From positions 1 to 20,474 of the forward strand of contig CAJPVJ010000785.1 in assembly GCA_905397405.1 (NCBI GenBank): a stretch of 20,474 bases of DNA, in the 5' to 3' direction. Origin of the DNA: Oppiella nova (lineage: Eukaryota; Arthropoda; Arachnida; Sarcoptiformes; Oppiidae). Every line of letters starts with the position of its first letter. Within the stretch, counting starts at the first letter, position 1. The notes under the pieces are model-generated. The model did not search any database. It was given only the letters and a program-made list of their open reading frames with translations, and was not told the origin of the DNA. The position numbers were made by a program, and so were the translations under genes. Below are positions 1-9,382 of the stretch, one piece after another.

Positions 1-779
1 GTATGAGACTGCTTTATGCCATTAAACAAAAGATAATTTTAACAATAATTACCAATATATGTACACAAAATAATAGTATGACATTATATACAACTAAATT
101 TCAATGACAAAATGAGGATGTCAGCGATAGTTAAACGTAAATTTAGCAAGCTAGTTTACTTGATTCACCAAGTTTAGTCAATTCAAAATGTTAATTGTGT
201 TACTGGCTAACTACTTATAACAATTGGAACCACTCAATCGAGATTCGTGACTCGATGTTTCCTACTTAGTAATACAATAAGTGGCAATCTGTTGGAAAAG
301 TGCATATTAATTATTAATTGATAATTTTTTTCTCATTTTAAAATTCACAATTATTCCCACGGTATTGCTAACTGCAAAATGAAAATCTAGTGTTGTGTTA
401 GTCATGCATTAAGTTGCAAGTCTTTCAGCACTAGTTTGTACTATTTGCACAGATTACCACTTGTTGGTTTACATAATTTCCCAGTGTAGTGTACTGTCTT
501 GGCACAAGTACGGTATATTGTAAGTTATTTAATTATATATACAAACGATTCATTTAAATTGTTTACGTTTATATATCACCACTCATAACACTTTATGAAG
601 CATAATTTATTCATGTTATCTCGATTTGAAAAATTTAATAATATTATTCAATAGATTATTTTATTTTAATTGTATGATGACAAACAAATAAACTACATAA
701 TATGGATACAGTATATAATGAGATATTGATTGGTAATGTAACTATAGTAATAAGGTAACATAAATATTACAGCGTATAA
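1..779. other. AT-rich intergenic DNA, no gene seen
   Basis: I see no coding region or RNA gene here. The only recognisable structure is a diverged copy of a hairpin repeat at about 288-460, listed separately. Confidence 0.5.
288..460. repeat. diverged copy of a small hairpin repeat
   Basis: The stretch from about 327 to 460 aligns in the same orientation with 2238-2355. Both have TTTCTCATT early, then CTAGTGTT, GTCA(T/C)GCATTAA and ACTAGTTTG in the same order and spacing. The left half (288-326) is only weakly similar to the left arm of the other copy, so the palindrome has decayed. A MITE-like element is the likely origin; boundaries are approximate. Confidence 0.5.
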
Positions 780-1350
780 GGTATTATCCTTTGCCAAACG
801 CGTGCATATTCTGGGAGCACTCGCTTATAGCTTAAGAATGTTAGCACAGAATAGGCGCTACCTTTACCTTTTGCGGCACTGGGCTCTTACCTATCCTGGG
901 GGTTGAGGTCGGTCTCAAGGAACGCCTGTCCGGCGACTGCCGAACGATCGATAGCCGAAGGGTCCTCTGCCGATACTTTGGTTGGTTTAATCGGATATTC
1001 ATTAATAAACAATATTTGGCGCAAACTATTTATTAGACACACAACTGATATTTAAGTGTTACATCAAATAGTCTCTTGGTGTACGTAAAAAGTAGAGCAA
1101 AGTTAAGGCACAGACACCGACACACAGCCAGCACGGCAGTCAACTGAAGTTATGGTGGGGGGATTGAGTCACAGAAATCAGAGAGCGCTGGCCCGGCCCT
1201 CGTATTTATAGCCTAAGCACCAGCCCTCTCATTGGAATGGTATGCCGAACGGCACTACCAACTGAAAGTGTAATCTGATAAAGGATTAAGCAATACGTGC
1301 TTAACTGTAAGGGAATGGGATTCTGTAGGAATTCTGGGGAGAACGCTACA
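780..1350 (-). mobile_element. LTR-like segment (possible solo or partial LTR)
   Basis: This GC-richer island stands out from its AT-rich flanks. On the minus strand it starts TGTAGCGTTC at 1350, followed by a TATA motif CTATAAATA at 1211-1203 and a poly(A) signal AATAAA at 1034-1029. A 5' TG, then TATA, then a poly(A) signal is the layout of a retrotransposon LTR (U3-R-U5). I could not find a matching CA end with a target duplication, and no gag or pol frame is present. The 3' boundary could be near 975 or further left. The identification rests on layout alone. Confidence 0.35.
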
Positions 1351-1860
1351 TACTGTAATATACTGTACAATAAGCGGTATGTTTGTTATTATTTCAATTC
1401 AAATATTTATGATATTAGCTTATGAAATAATTATTATTGGGTATAATTCATGTAATAAATTCATTTTATACACAACAAAATTACAGTCAAATGCAAAGTG
1501 TGAAACACCATTCAATACCATAAATCCAGTGGCAAATTAGTGGGAAAGGTAGGCAAATGGGCTTATTATGTACTAAAGGGCACTACCAAGTACCAAGATA
1601 ATTGCTGGTAAATGTTGTAAAAGAGACAATACTTACCCCTAAAGAGCGCTAAATATGTTGAAACTACAGACAACACCATGGTCAACCATAACCCAACGTC
1701 CGGTTCATATGTCGTTCAGGATGACCACAGTAACACAGACTAGGCCGGGAAATGTGTTATTAATTGTAACTGGCTCATTGGGTGTAAATTAATTTGGATA
1801 TTACTGAAAATACTTGCGTTGGTGATACACATTAGCTTAATACTGGCTGCGCTACATAAC
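1351..1860. other. intergenic DNA, no gene seen
   Basis: No supported gene. A reading frame in phase with the 1861 candidate is open upstream from about 1740 and codes a hydrophobic stretch just before the ATG, so that candidate could begin in this interval. Confidence 0.4.
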
Positions 1861-2152
1861 ATGTATACTCCGTATTACCCTGATCAATCGCGCCCTACTC
1901 TAGAGTGTTGGGATGTCTGTCCCACTCCCATGGTCTGCAGTGACGGCATATGTAAACTCATTGGAGGGAATCCTGTTCGTCTACCTGGGTGAGTACATAT
2001 ACATTCAAAAATACTTAAGCCTATTACCTAATGTGATGCTTCATTTATATATTTATATTACCTTGTTTAGAAATGAGTGGAAAGTGGTATTGGAATACTA
2101 TGTAAAATGGGAGGTTCCTGGCTATCATAACTACTGGACGACATTGTGCTAA
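1861..2152 (+). CDS. candidate two-exon small cysteine-rich protein, unrecognised
   Basis: I do not recognise this. An ATG at 1861 opens a frame holding a cluster LECWDVCPTPMVCSDGICK (four cysteines) and running to a donor GGGTGAGT at 1987-1994. Splicing at 1989 to the acceptor TTGTTTAG ending at 2070 removes an 82-bp intron, in the size range of other introns here. The phase is kept and the frame continues through a Trp/Tyr-rich tail to a TAA at 2150-2152, giving about 69 residues. The same frame is open upstream of the ATG and reads a hydrophobic, signal-like run (LLKILALVIH), so the true start may lie upstream in another exon. The tail vaguely resembles a chromodomain (YYVKWE then W) but is too short to call. 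Splice signals and frame agreement are the only support; a chance frame is possible. Confidence 0.22.
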
Positions 2153-2188
2153 AATGAATACAACTTATTAAATACTGTGGACTTAAGG

Positions 2189-2353
2189 GCAAACTTGTGT
2201 TGAAACATCTTTACAAATTAATACATGACTCACAACACTAGTTTTTATTTTCTCATTATAAGGTGTTTTATACAGTATTATTAATTGAGAAATTAAAAAC
2301 TAGTGTTCTGGGTCACGCATTAATTTGTAAATGTGTTTCAAAACTAGTTTGCA
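2189..2353. repeat. palindromic hairpin element
   Basis: Two arms of about 72 bp, 2189-2260 and 2282-2353, are reverse complements with scattered mismatches around a loop of about 21 bp. Shared landmarks are GCAAACT at the outer ends, TTACAAATTAAT and AACACTAGTTTTTA. A related copy lies at 288-460. This fits a short MITE or fold-back element. Confidence 0.7.
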
Positions 2354-2401
2354 CTCGTGGGTTTATATTCAGTACTGTACCTGTGCAATGTACTTTACAC
2401 T

Positions 2402-2539
2402 CTAAATAGCAGGCTATCTTTTGTCGAAATAGATATTGATAATTTAGCTATTATATAATTAATCTACATGTATTTTTAAAAATTTAGAGCAAATAAAATT
2501 GTCCGAATGGGTATCGGGTATTTTTTAATTAATTTTTCA
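2402..2539. repeat. left terminal inverted repeat of the pogo-like element
   Basis: This 138-bp stretch is the reverse complement of 4731-4868 with a handful of differences (for example GGGTATCGGG here against a TACCCGATACC counterpart carrying one change). Similarity stops abruptly after GAATTTTTC-like sequence near 2539 and at the outer CTAAATAG. Confidence 0.9.
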
Positions 2540-2742
2540 ATTAATTGGTTTTTCATAGCATAAACACATATTTAACATTTAGCCCCCGAATTTTCACATT
2601 AGTGTAAAGCTTACATTCATATTATATTGAATATTTTTAAATAATATAAAATATCAAGTATTTAAATATAATTTTATTGAGCAAATTATTTAATGTATTA
2701 AATTTTAATTACAAATGTGAGTGATGCTTTATAAAAAAATCA

Positions 2743-4283
2743 TTAAAACAATACTTTATCACAAATAGCACAACAAACAAAAGAAATATTTTTACAATTG
2801 ATTTCTTCACAAAAATATGTATCATTTGTAAAACATATTTGTTTAACAGATTTATATTCAAGTGGTTCACCAAAAAATGCTTTGTTAAAACAATGTTTTA
2901 TTAATGGCACAAATTTTTCACTTGATAATTGTTCCCAAATTAATGAAAACATTTTCATAATAGTATACCTTTCATACAACTTTATATCCAATTCTTGATA
3001 TTCTAATTCAAAGCTAATTTTACGATAAAAATATTTCAATTCATGATTAAACTCTACGTCCAGGGGTTGACATAATTCTATGGTATTTTCCAGAATTTTT
3101 AATGTTGTTATATTCACGTGTTTTCGATTCAAATTCTTATTAAATTCTGTATTCCAATGACAGGAATATGAGTCAAGTGTTAACGAGAATTCAGATTTAT
3201 TATTAGAATTTGTATATTTCTTTACAGAATTTTTATAAAATAATTCTTTAACTCATTTATTACAGGTTGGTGTATGCATTTTACCACACGATGTACAATC
3301 TACCCTGATGTTTTTAAGCTGTTTTTCTAATTTCCTAACTTGTGGTAACACATGTACACCAAATTTTCCGTTGAGTTCTTAGAAAGTAATAAATAATTTG
3401 CCAAAAGTTTTACCAGACATTGAAATAGTGGGCATAATAGTATAGGAGTGTGTCATTGCTTGTTTACTTTGAATTTTTACTTTAACTCGTTTTTGTCCTT
3501 TAAATTCCAAGGTCCTTTTAGGGACTAATTCTTTGAAAAATGGAGTTTGGTCTGCATTTAATATCATATCACAATTAAATGCATTTTTATAATTATTATC
3601 AAAATTGTCACGAAATTCTTTAATTTTATTATGGATTAATAGTTTGTTTTCAACATTTTTTTTGGTCACATACTTGGTCACTTTACGACTAGTAATATCA
3701 TAGTTTTTTAAAAGTATTTATAAAAGTAATGCTGGCACAAAAATTATTAAAATTTATTTCACCGGATCTTTTAATTGCTAATAATTTTAGTTTATTAACC
3801 GACATATGAAGAAAATTCTTGCGTTTTTCGACAAACACTTTATATAAATATTCTTTGATTTCTTGAGCTTTAAAATTATTAAATCCAATGAAATTATTTT
3901 TAATAAGTCTTAATTCTATAAAATAATTCCAGTGTATCACATTTTGAACATTTACTTTTAAGGGTTTTAAAACTATGGTTTGGGTATTTTTGCATATAAT
4001 TTGCAATATGCAAAATATCTTGATAAGTCATGCTCAATTTGTCAGAACGTGTTTCAGTAGTAGAATATTCTGTGTCACTTTTATCATTACAATAAACTTC
4101 ATAAGAATATTCTTGATTAGTATTAGTATTGCTATTCATTTTATTATATTTGTCCACCAAATTGTCAATAAAATCTAATGATTTTTCACTTATTTTGAAC
4201 AAATCATTATCACAATTAACTTGATTGCCATTAATTATATTAGTAATTATTGCCAATACTTGTTGAACACAAATAGCACTCAT
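2743..4283 (-). pseudogene. pogo/Tigger-like DDE transposase, broken
   Basis: An ATG at 4283 begins a DNA-binding region; the frame then shifts near 3905-3930. The next segment (IKEYLYKVF, FNNFCASITFINTFKK) resembles the Tc5/CENP-B-type helix-turn-helix of the family. A second shift lies in a poly-A run near 3700, where FKK should continue into TSRKVTKYV. The catalytic part follows in a single frame with all three expected acidic motifs: NADQTPFF (Asp 3552-3550), LTLDSYSCHW (Asp 3174-3172) and CQPLDVEFN (Asp 3060-3058). That frame is interrupted by TAA at 3381-3379 and TGA at 3255-3253. A C-terminal cysteine cluster ends at 2743. The motif texts and order identify the family from general knowledge of DDE_1 transposases. 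Two frameshifts and two stops mean it cannot be translated as one protein. Confidence 0.85.
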
Positions 4284-4730
4284 TGTAAAATAATTTATGT
4301 ATCCAATTATATATTCAAAAATAATTTATAGATTGTAACATATACTGTATGCAAATTACTTCATAATTTTATATAAATATATGAGTTTATAACAAAATAT
4401 TAAACAATTACTTGTATTTATTATTTGAAATAATATTTAAACACAATTGATTTTTGTAAACAAAACATTATAATAACCAAGGTATTAATAACGCCTTTTA
4501 TATATTAAAATAGTTTAAAATATTAAATTAATATACCTATTATTTACCTATTAATTATATATGATGGGTTAATTTTGAATTCATTTATAATGATTCATTA
4601 TTTATGGTAACATTTAATCGATCTGTGAATAATTAATGACCAGTATTACTATATAATGCTTTACAGTATAGTGTGAATACTAGGTCATATTTCTCAAGAA
4701 TGTTCATTTTAACGCTTTTATCCGTTATTA

Positions 4731-4868
4731 GAAAAATTAATAAAAAATATACCCGATACCTATTCGGACAATTTTATTTGCTCTAAATTTTTAAAAATAC
4801 ATGTAGATTAATCATATAATAGCTAAATTATCAATATCTATTTCGACAAAAGATAGCCTGCTATTTAG
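4731..4868. repeat. right terminal inverted repeat of the pogo-like element
   Basis: Inverted partner of 2402-2539. The outer edge is GCCTGCTATTTAG, after which the flanks no longer match. Confidence 0.9.
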
Positions 4869-6082
4869 GCATTACACGAAAATAGTTGACAAAAATTACC
4901 ACAAAAATTGAGTATAAAACTACAGTATAATTAAACACTACATTATATCCATTGAATCATTTGAATATAATATAGTTTACAAATCAGAGTATTTATCTAA
5001 AAATCTCGACAAAAAACACTAAAACATTGTAAATGAGTGCAAAAATATGACTTTTTATTAATTAAATCAAAAACTCTTTTAACACAAGAATTACTCACAA
5101 AATTCAAGACATTTCAAAGGGGAACGGGAGTTGAATTATATATGAGTGAGGGTATGGGTAAGGGGTATGTATGAGAAAATGGGAGCACTCGGTAACCATT
5201 TGAAATTCAAATTTTGAATACCCGTCTCATTTAGATATTAAGCGGACAGTCAGGTCCTCATCAATGATGACCTACTGTTCCTATTGCCCGTTCACTCCTA
5301 GTCATCCATCACTTTCTTATCCCTACCCTCCTGGACATCCCTGTGTTATAATAATATCTTATTTATTATCTAACAATTCAAAGGTTAAACAAAAGTATTT
5401 CCAAATAATATACAATTGATTGGCATTTAAGACATATTAATACAATACGAGTGAATTGATTGCAGATTAATATCTGTTACTATAATAACACTTTCTATTT
5501 GTGAACAACAATTGCATTCATGTATTACAATACTGTTCAGTAAATTAATATAAAATGAGTTTTAAATTTAAAATATTTAACAAACGATAATTTGAATTAG
5601 TTTTGAAAATATTATTAAGTATGAACTAGTCCAACATAACTGGTATAAAACCATAATCTGATCCCTTTCCCCTACCTAACCTTACCTATTTGACCAATAA
5701 AGCAATCATCAACTTAATAGATACAGTATTACTGTATTTACAACACGTCTCACGCGCCAACACTGTAACGGATATAAATGCCAACTACTGGTAGACTTAG
5801 CAGTGCAACAATACATTCAAATACAAAATAAATAAAATAAATCAAAAACCGTTAATCACTTTTGCCTCCCGCTTACAAACCCATTGTTATGACACAACAT
5901 ATTGCTAACAACCAACAAAACTTGATTAATCTAGTAAATATAAGTATAATATATACACAATTATTTTATTTTGGTGTGATTCCTAATTAATTAGAATTAA
6001 TGTAATAAATAATTGCTTATTAAGTAGATCAAATTAAATACTATTGCAGTTAATACAAATTCAAATTTGTTTCAATTTGAAA
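4869..6082. other. intergenic DNA with a GC-richer patch
   Basis: No gene seen. About 5100-5340 is less AT-rich and contains an imperfect hairpin at 5246-5278 (ACAGTCAGGTC pairing with GACCTACTGT). This could be the tail of an old retroelement, but nothing identifies it. The last part is presumably upstream sequence of the RCC1-kinase gene; no clear TATA-initiator pair was found. Confidence 0.4.
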
Positions 6083-6768
6083 ATGTGCTCAATTTTAGAG
6101 AATTTTACAATTTGTGATGAAATTGACTCAAATATGAAACAAGAAGTTAAATTATTTCATGTTTTTACGCATGGATTTGCATTTAATATATTATCTCATA
6201 ATATCATATTCGTAACCACCGATGATATGGTGTATGGGTTGGGGTCTAATGTTTATGGATGTCTTGGATTGGGTCACAAAGAGTCCATTACATGACCACA
6301 ACTTATTCCACAATTATGTCATCAAAACATTCATACATTTATTAATGGATATGACTTTGTGTTGGCTATGAATAATGTGAACCACATCTATAGTAGGGGT
6401 CACAACAGGTTTAGACAGTTGGGTAGAGATGTGAAACCCAATAGGGTTTATGGGTTTATTTAAAACCCGAGAGAATATTGTATTTCCACCACAAAGATGT
6501 CCAACAAATCAGTTGTGGTGAACATCACTCACTGGCCCTCACATCCAGTGGACAGGTGTATGGGTGGGGGCGTAATAGTGAGGGACAGATTGATTGTGGA
6601 GAACAACAAAATGATAGTATTTGTGAACCAATACTAATACAGTTTACAAATAATCCTAAAATTCAAACAATTGATTGCAATTATCATTATTCATATGCCA
6701 TCACATGTGACGCACTTGTGTACAGTTGGGGTCATAATAGTGACCATCAATTGGGACACAATATTGTG

Positions 6769-7129
6769 GTGATCTAGAATCAAATGATTTATGTTTATAA
6801 ATCTAAAGTCTAAACGATCTTGTTTATAAAATTATTCCCTGTTAAAAATTTACATAACTTTTGATTTACAGTAAAATGTCAATTAACTAAAGGATATAAA
6901 AGTAATTAAAATAATGATGTTTATAACTAAACATATTTTGTAAATCTATATAAGCTAGCACACAAACTGTATTATCTATCATTAAGTATCTATTATTATT
7001 GTAACAAGCTCACAGTTATATTCATTGTATTTGTGACTAAATTAAAGTTATATTTAAAGCCCACTTATATTATACGTTCATTTTAAGGCACCGGCCTTAA
7101 GAGCCGGTAGCCTAACGTCTCGACCACTT
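6769..7129 (-). mobile_element. tRNA-headed SINE-like insertion in the RCC1 exon
   Basis: The 361-bp insert interrupts the RCC1 frame between codons for NIV and NKR. It is bracketed by CAATATTGTG (6759-6768) and CAATATAGTG (7130-7139), a 10-bp target duplication with one mismatch. On the minus strand its first bases read like a tRNA 5' half: a perfect pol III A box TGGTCGAGACG at 7126-7116, then an anticodon-arm-like stem CCGGC/GCCGG around TCTTAAG. No clear B box follows and there is no poly-A tail, so it may be truncated or diverged. A tRNA-derived SINE is the best reading. Confidence 0.5.
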
Positions 7130-7180
7130 CAATATAGTGAATAAACGTATATTTAGTCCTAAACTCATATCTACTATAAA

Positions 7181-7962
7181 TAGGCCCAAATAAAAGCGGA
7201 GTGTATAGGTATAAAACTACTGCATTAAACAGGTTTTATATGAAAGTAAAGGGTGTACAATATAGATACAACAATCTTATGACTTATTTTGTGTGAAATG
7301 TTTATAAAATATTTCATGTGATTTGAAAGCACGTGTTGAGTCTATTAATGGTGTTGTGATTGAAAGCAATTTATTATTTATTTTATTTCAATGTTTTAAT
7401 TGATGTATTAAATTATAAAATCAGTTTATTATATCGAGTTTTGAAGTGAAATTTAGACTAAAAACAGTGGAAATAGTGATAAGTGTTGATTGTATTAATA
7501 GTGTTGGAATTGGATTGTGATTGATTTTATCACTTATTTTACATTAATTCCAATCAATTGAATTGCAATTCATTGACAAATTCGCTGCATTTTCGCATTC
7601 AATCCCTAAACACAAAACACTTGCATTTTGTCTAAGCATTGACGCGAACTCTTCAAATCATTAAATTTAAACTTTTTGTGACATTAAATCAAATACAATG
7701 AATATACCGTTTACACAAAATTTTATTAATTTAAATAATAATATGGCCGAAAGTGACAAAATATTAATTTCAATGAATAATTTGTGCAAAAATGATGACA
7801 ATCTATGCATTCATAAGGGGAACTTTTCAAAATATTTATTTGCAAAATATAATCAATTTATTTTTAATTGAAATATTGTATAAACTATTAATATTAGTTG
7901 TAATGCAATGTGACACCCTATACTTTCAATAAAATATTTTTGTCCGCTTTTATTTGGGCCTA
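7181..7962. mobile_element. non-autonomous hAT-type element inserted in the RCC1 exon
   Basis: The ends are perfect 20-bp inverted repeats, TAGGCCCAAATAAAAGCGGA at 7181-7200 and its reverse complement at 7943-7962. They are flanked by a perfect 8-bp direct duplication, ACTATAAA at 7173-7180 and 7963-7970. An 8-bp target duplication with short ends starting TAGG is the signature of the hAT superfamily. Excising the 782 bp and one duplication copy joins SPKLIST to INDIKTIT in frame, so the empty site can be read directly from this sequence. No transposase was recognised inside; only a 57-residue frame at 7698. The perfect ends and duplication imply a recent insertion. Confidence 0.88.
7698..7871 (+). 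CDS. small unrecognised open frame inside the hAT element
   Basis: ATG at 7698 to TGA at 7869-7871, 57 codons, rich in Asn, Lys and Phe (MNIPFTQNF at the start, DNLCIHKGN in the middle). I do not recognise it. It might be a remnant of the transposase N-terminus or a captured host fragment, but an AT-rich chance frame is equally likely. It is out of continuity with the host kinase frame because it ends before the element does. Confidence 0.15.
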   Translation: MNIPFTQNFINLNNNMAESDKILISMNNLCKNDDNLCIHKGNFSKYLFAKYNQFIFN

Positions 7963-9382
7963 ACTATAAATGACATCAAAACTATTACTTCATCACAATC
8001 TATGACTTATTTCCTATCAAACAGTGGTTTCACATGTTTTTGTGGACATTATTCCAATAATAATGATAAAACTATTAATGTAATGATACCAGAACAATTG
8101 GAAACAAGCAATTATTTTATAGATTTACCACAAATTGACTCGGATTACTATGATTTTTATAATAAACCCATAGTTGTGTTGACAAACAGCAAGGTATATG
8201 AAATAAGGGGAAATCAATTGATTGAAACAAATTATAATAATTTTATTGATTTCTACGCTAATGAATGCCAAATTACTTACAAAACATTTATTGATTATAA
8301 ATGTTTTAATGAATGTTACGATAAAACATTTGATGAGTTGTCAGTTAAAGGATCGGGTGGTTTTGGGACAGTATTGCGAGTGAAACACAAATATGATGGA
8401 CAGGTATTTGCCGTCAAATACATTAAATTTAATGGTAATATTTATTATAAATATATAATAGAAATCTAAATTGTATTAAAACTATATTTTTACACAGATT
8501 TTGATGAAAAAGAAACCGAAAATGTAGTCAAAGAAGTAAAGAATTTGGAAAAAGTTAAGTCTGAATATGTGGTCCAATATTACCACTCATGGCGTGAAAC
8601 CGGATGTCTTTACATACAAATGAAGTTCTGTTCCCATAGTCTGCAGAATATTATTGAAGTGAAACCACAAGTATTTGGTCGACAAGCGGGAGATCCCATG
8701 GATTTATACGAGTATTTTATTTCGTGTGAAATATTCCGTCAGATCTTAGAATGCGTTCAATATTTACATGAATTGAATCCTCCGGTCATTCACAGAGATC
8801 TCAAACCAGAAAACATATTAATTGCACACAACGTAAAGAACGGCAGGCTTTTGAAGTTATGTGACTTTGGTTTGGCTACAGTTCACGACAAACGCATTCA
8901 CTACAGGACTACACGTAAACATATGGCAGATATCGGGGACATGAGATACCAGGCACCGGAAATTGGTGAGGGTAGAAAATATGGCCATAAATCAGACATT
9001 TATAGCCTGGCACTAATTGGTGGTAATATATTTGACGTGGACTTGTTACTTATTGATTTAGATAGGTTTGGCATTTTTTTAATGTTAATTTTCAAAATGA
9101 AAATATGTTTATTAATTTAGTCGACAACCGTATTCAACAACACATACTCTCCTAAACTCGTCGGCACTTCAGTTGCAAACTCTATTGGACTCAATGGTGA
9201 CCCACAAGTGGCCTAAACGTACGGAATGTAGTGAAGTGTTGCAGAAATATAACGAGTGGTCTATCGATAAGAATATTGTGGCAAACGATACAGAATTTGA
9301 GTCCACATTATATAGACTGAAATCCAATGAAAACTCATTTTTCTATCAATTTTTAACAATTATTATTAGACACAGAGACTGA
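7963..9382 (+). CDS. intact PEK/eIF2alpha-kinase-like domain (3' part of the RCC1-kinase gene)
   Basis: Exons are 7963-8434, 8498-9065 and 9121-9382 (stop TGA). The first exon finishes the RCC1-side sequence (TSSQSMTYFLSNSGF) and enters the kinase. The glycine loop GSGGFG is at 8350-8367, the AVK lysine at 8416-8418, HRDLKPEN from 8791 with the catalytic Asp at 8797-8799, DFG at 8863-8871, and APE at 8953-8961. All the residues needed for phosphotransfer are present. The stretch YYHSW followed by LYIQM and SLQNII resembles the N-lobe of the PEK/GCN2 group of eIF2alpha kinases, which phosphorylate translation factor eIF2alpha under stress; the substrate here is unknown. The C-lobe is short and ends about 100 residues after APE. 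No break was found downstream of the hAT insertion. Whether it is expressed, and from which promoter, cannot be read here. Confidence 0.75.

Larger units (their letters stand above)
2402..4868 (-). mobile_element. pogo/Tigger-like DNA transposon with long terminal inverted repeats
   Basis: The ends 2402-2539 and 4731-4868 are near-perfect inverted repeats of about 138 bp, beginning (C)TAAATAGCAGGCTATC. TA dinucleotides at 2403-2404 and 4866-4867 fit the TA target duplication typical of the Tc1/mariner/pogo superfamily, although the inverted repeat itself includes them. The only coding content is a broken minus-strand transposase (2743-4283) of DDE_1 type. The element is inert as read, but its well-kept ends could still be recognised by a transposase made elsewhere. 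Confidence 0.88.
6083..9382 (+). pseudogene. RCC1-repeat / PEK-like protein kinase gene, N-terminal half disrupted
   Basis: The ATG at 6083 starts a frame of RCC1-type blades: DDMVYGLGSNVYGCLGLG, VNHIYSRGHNRFRQLG, SGQVYGWGRNSEGQI, LVYSWGHNSDHQLG and SGFTCFCGHYS. A kinase domain follows, in the same gene. RCC1 blades build a beta-propeller used for protein or chromatin binding; here it would sit N-terminal to a kinase, a regulator-plus-enzyme layout. The first half carries a TGA at 6293-6295, a one-base-type frameshift near 6455 (VYG should continue into YLKPERILYF), a SINE-like insertion at 6769-7129 and a hAT element at 7181-7962. Removing both insertions restores a continuous frame: LGHNIV, then NKRIFSPKLIST, then INDIKTITSSQS. 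Introns are 8435-8497 (63 bp) and 9066-9120 (55 bp), both phase-consistent. The full-length protein cannot be made as read; a shorter kinase-only product could be. Confidence 0.85.

Noticed and set aside
2798-4178. Plus-strand open frames opposite the transposase
   Set aside because: Antisense shadows of the pogo-like transposase with no motif of their own.
5246-5278. Imperfect hairpin as an RNA element
   Set aside because: Weak stem, no neighbouring gene in a position to use it, no second copy.
7080-7130. A functional tRNA gene on the minus strand
   Set aside because: Only a 5' tRNA-like half is present; no T arm, B box or acceptor pairing, and it is bracketed by a target duplication, so a SINE head is more likely.
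8435-9120. Stops after IKFNG and in the sequence following the DIYSLALIGG segment as pseudogene breaks in the kinase
   Set aside because: Both are explained by short phase-consistent GT..AG introns (8435-8497 and 9066-9120).
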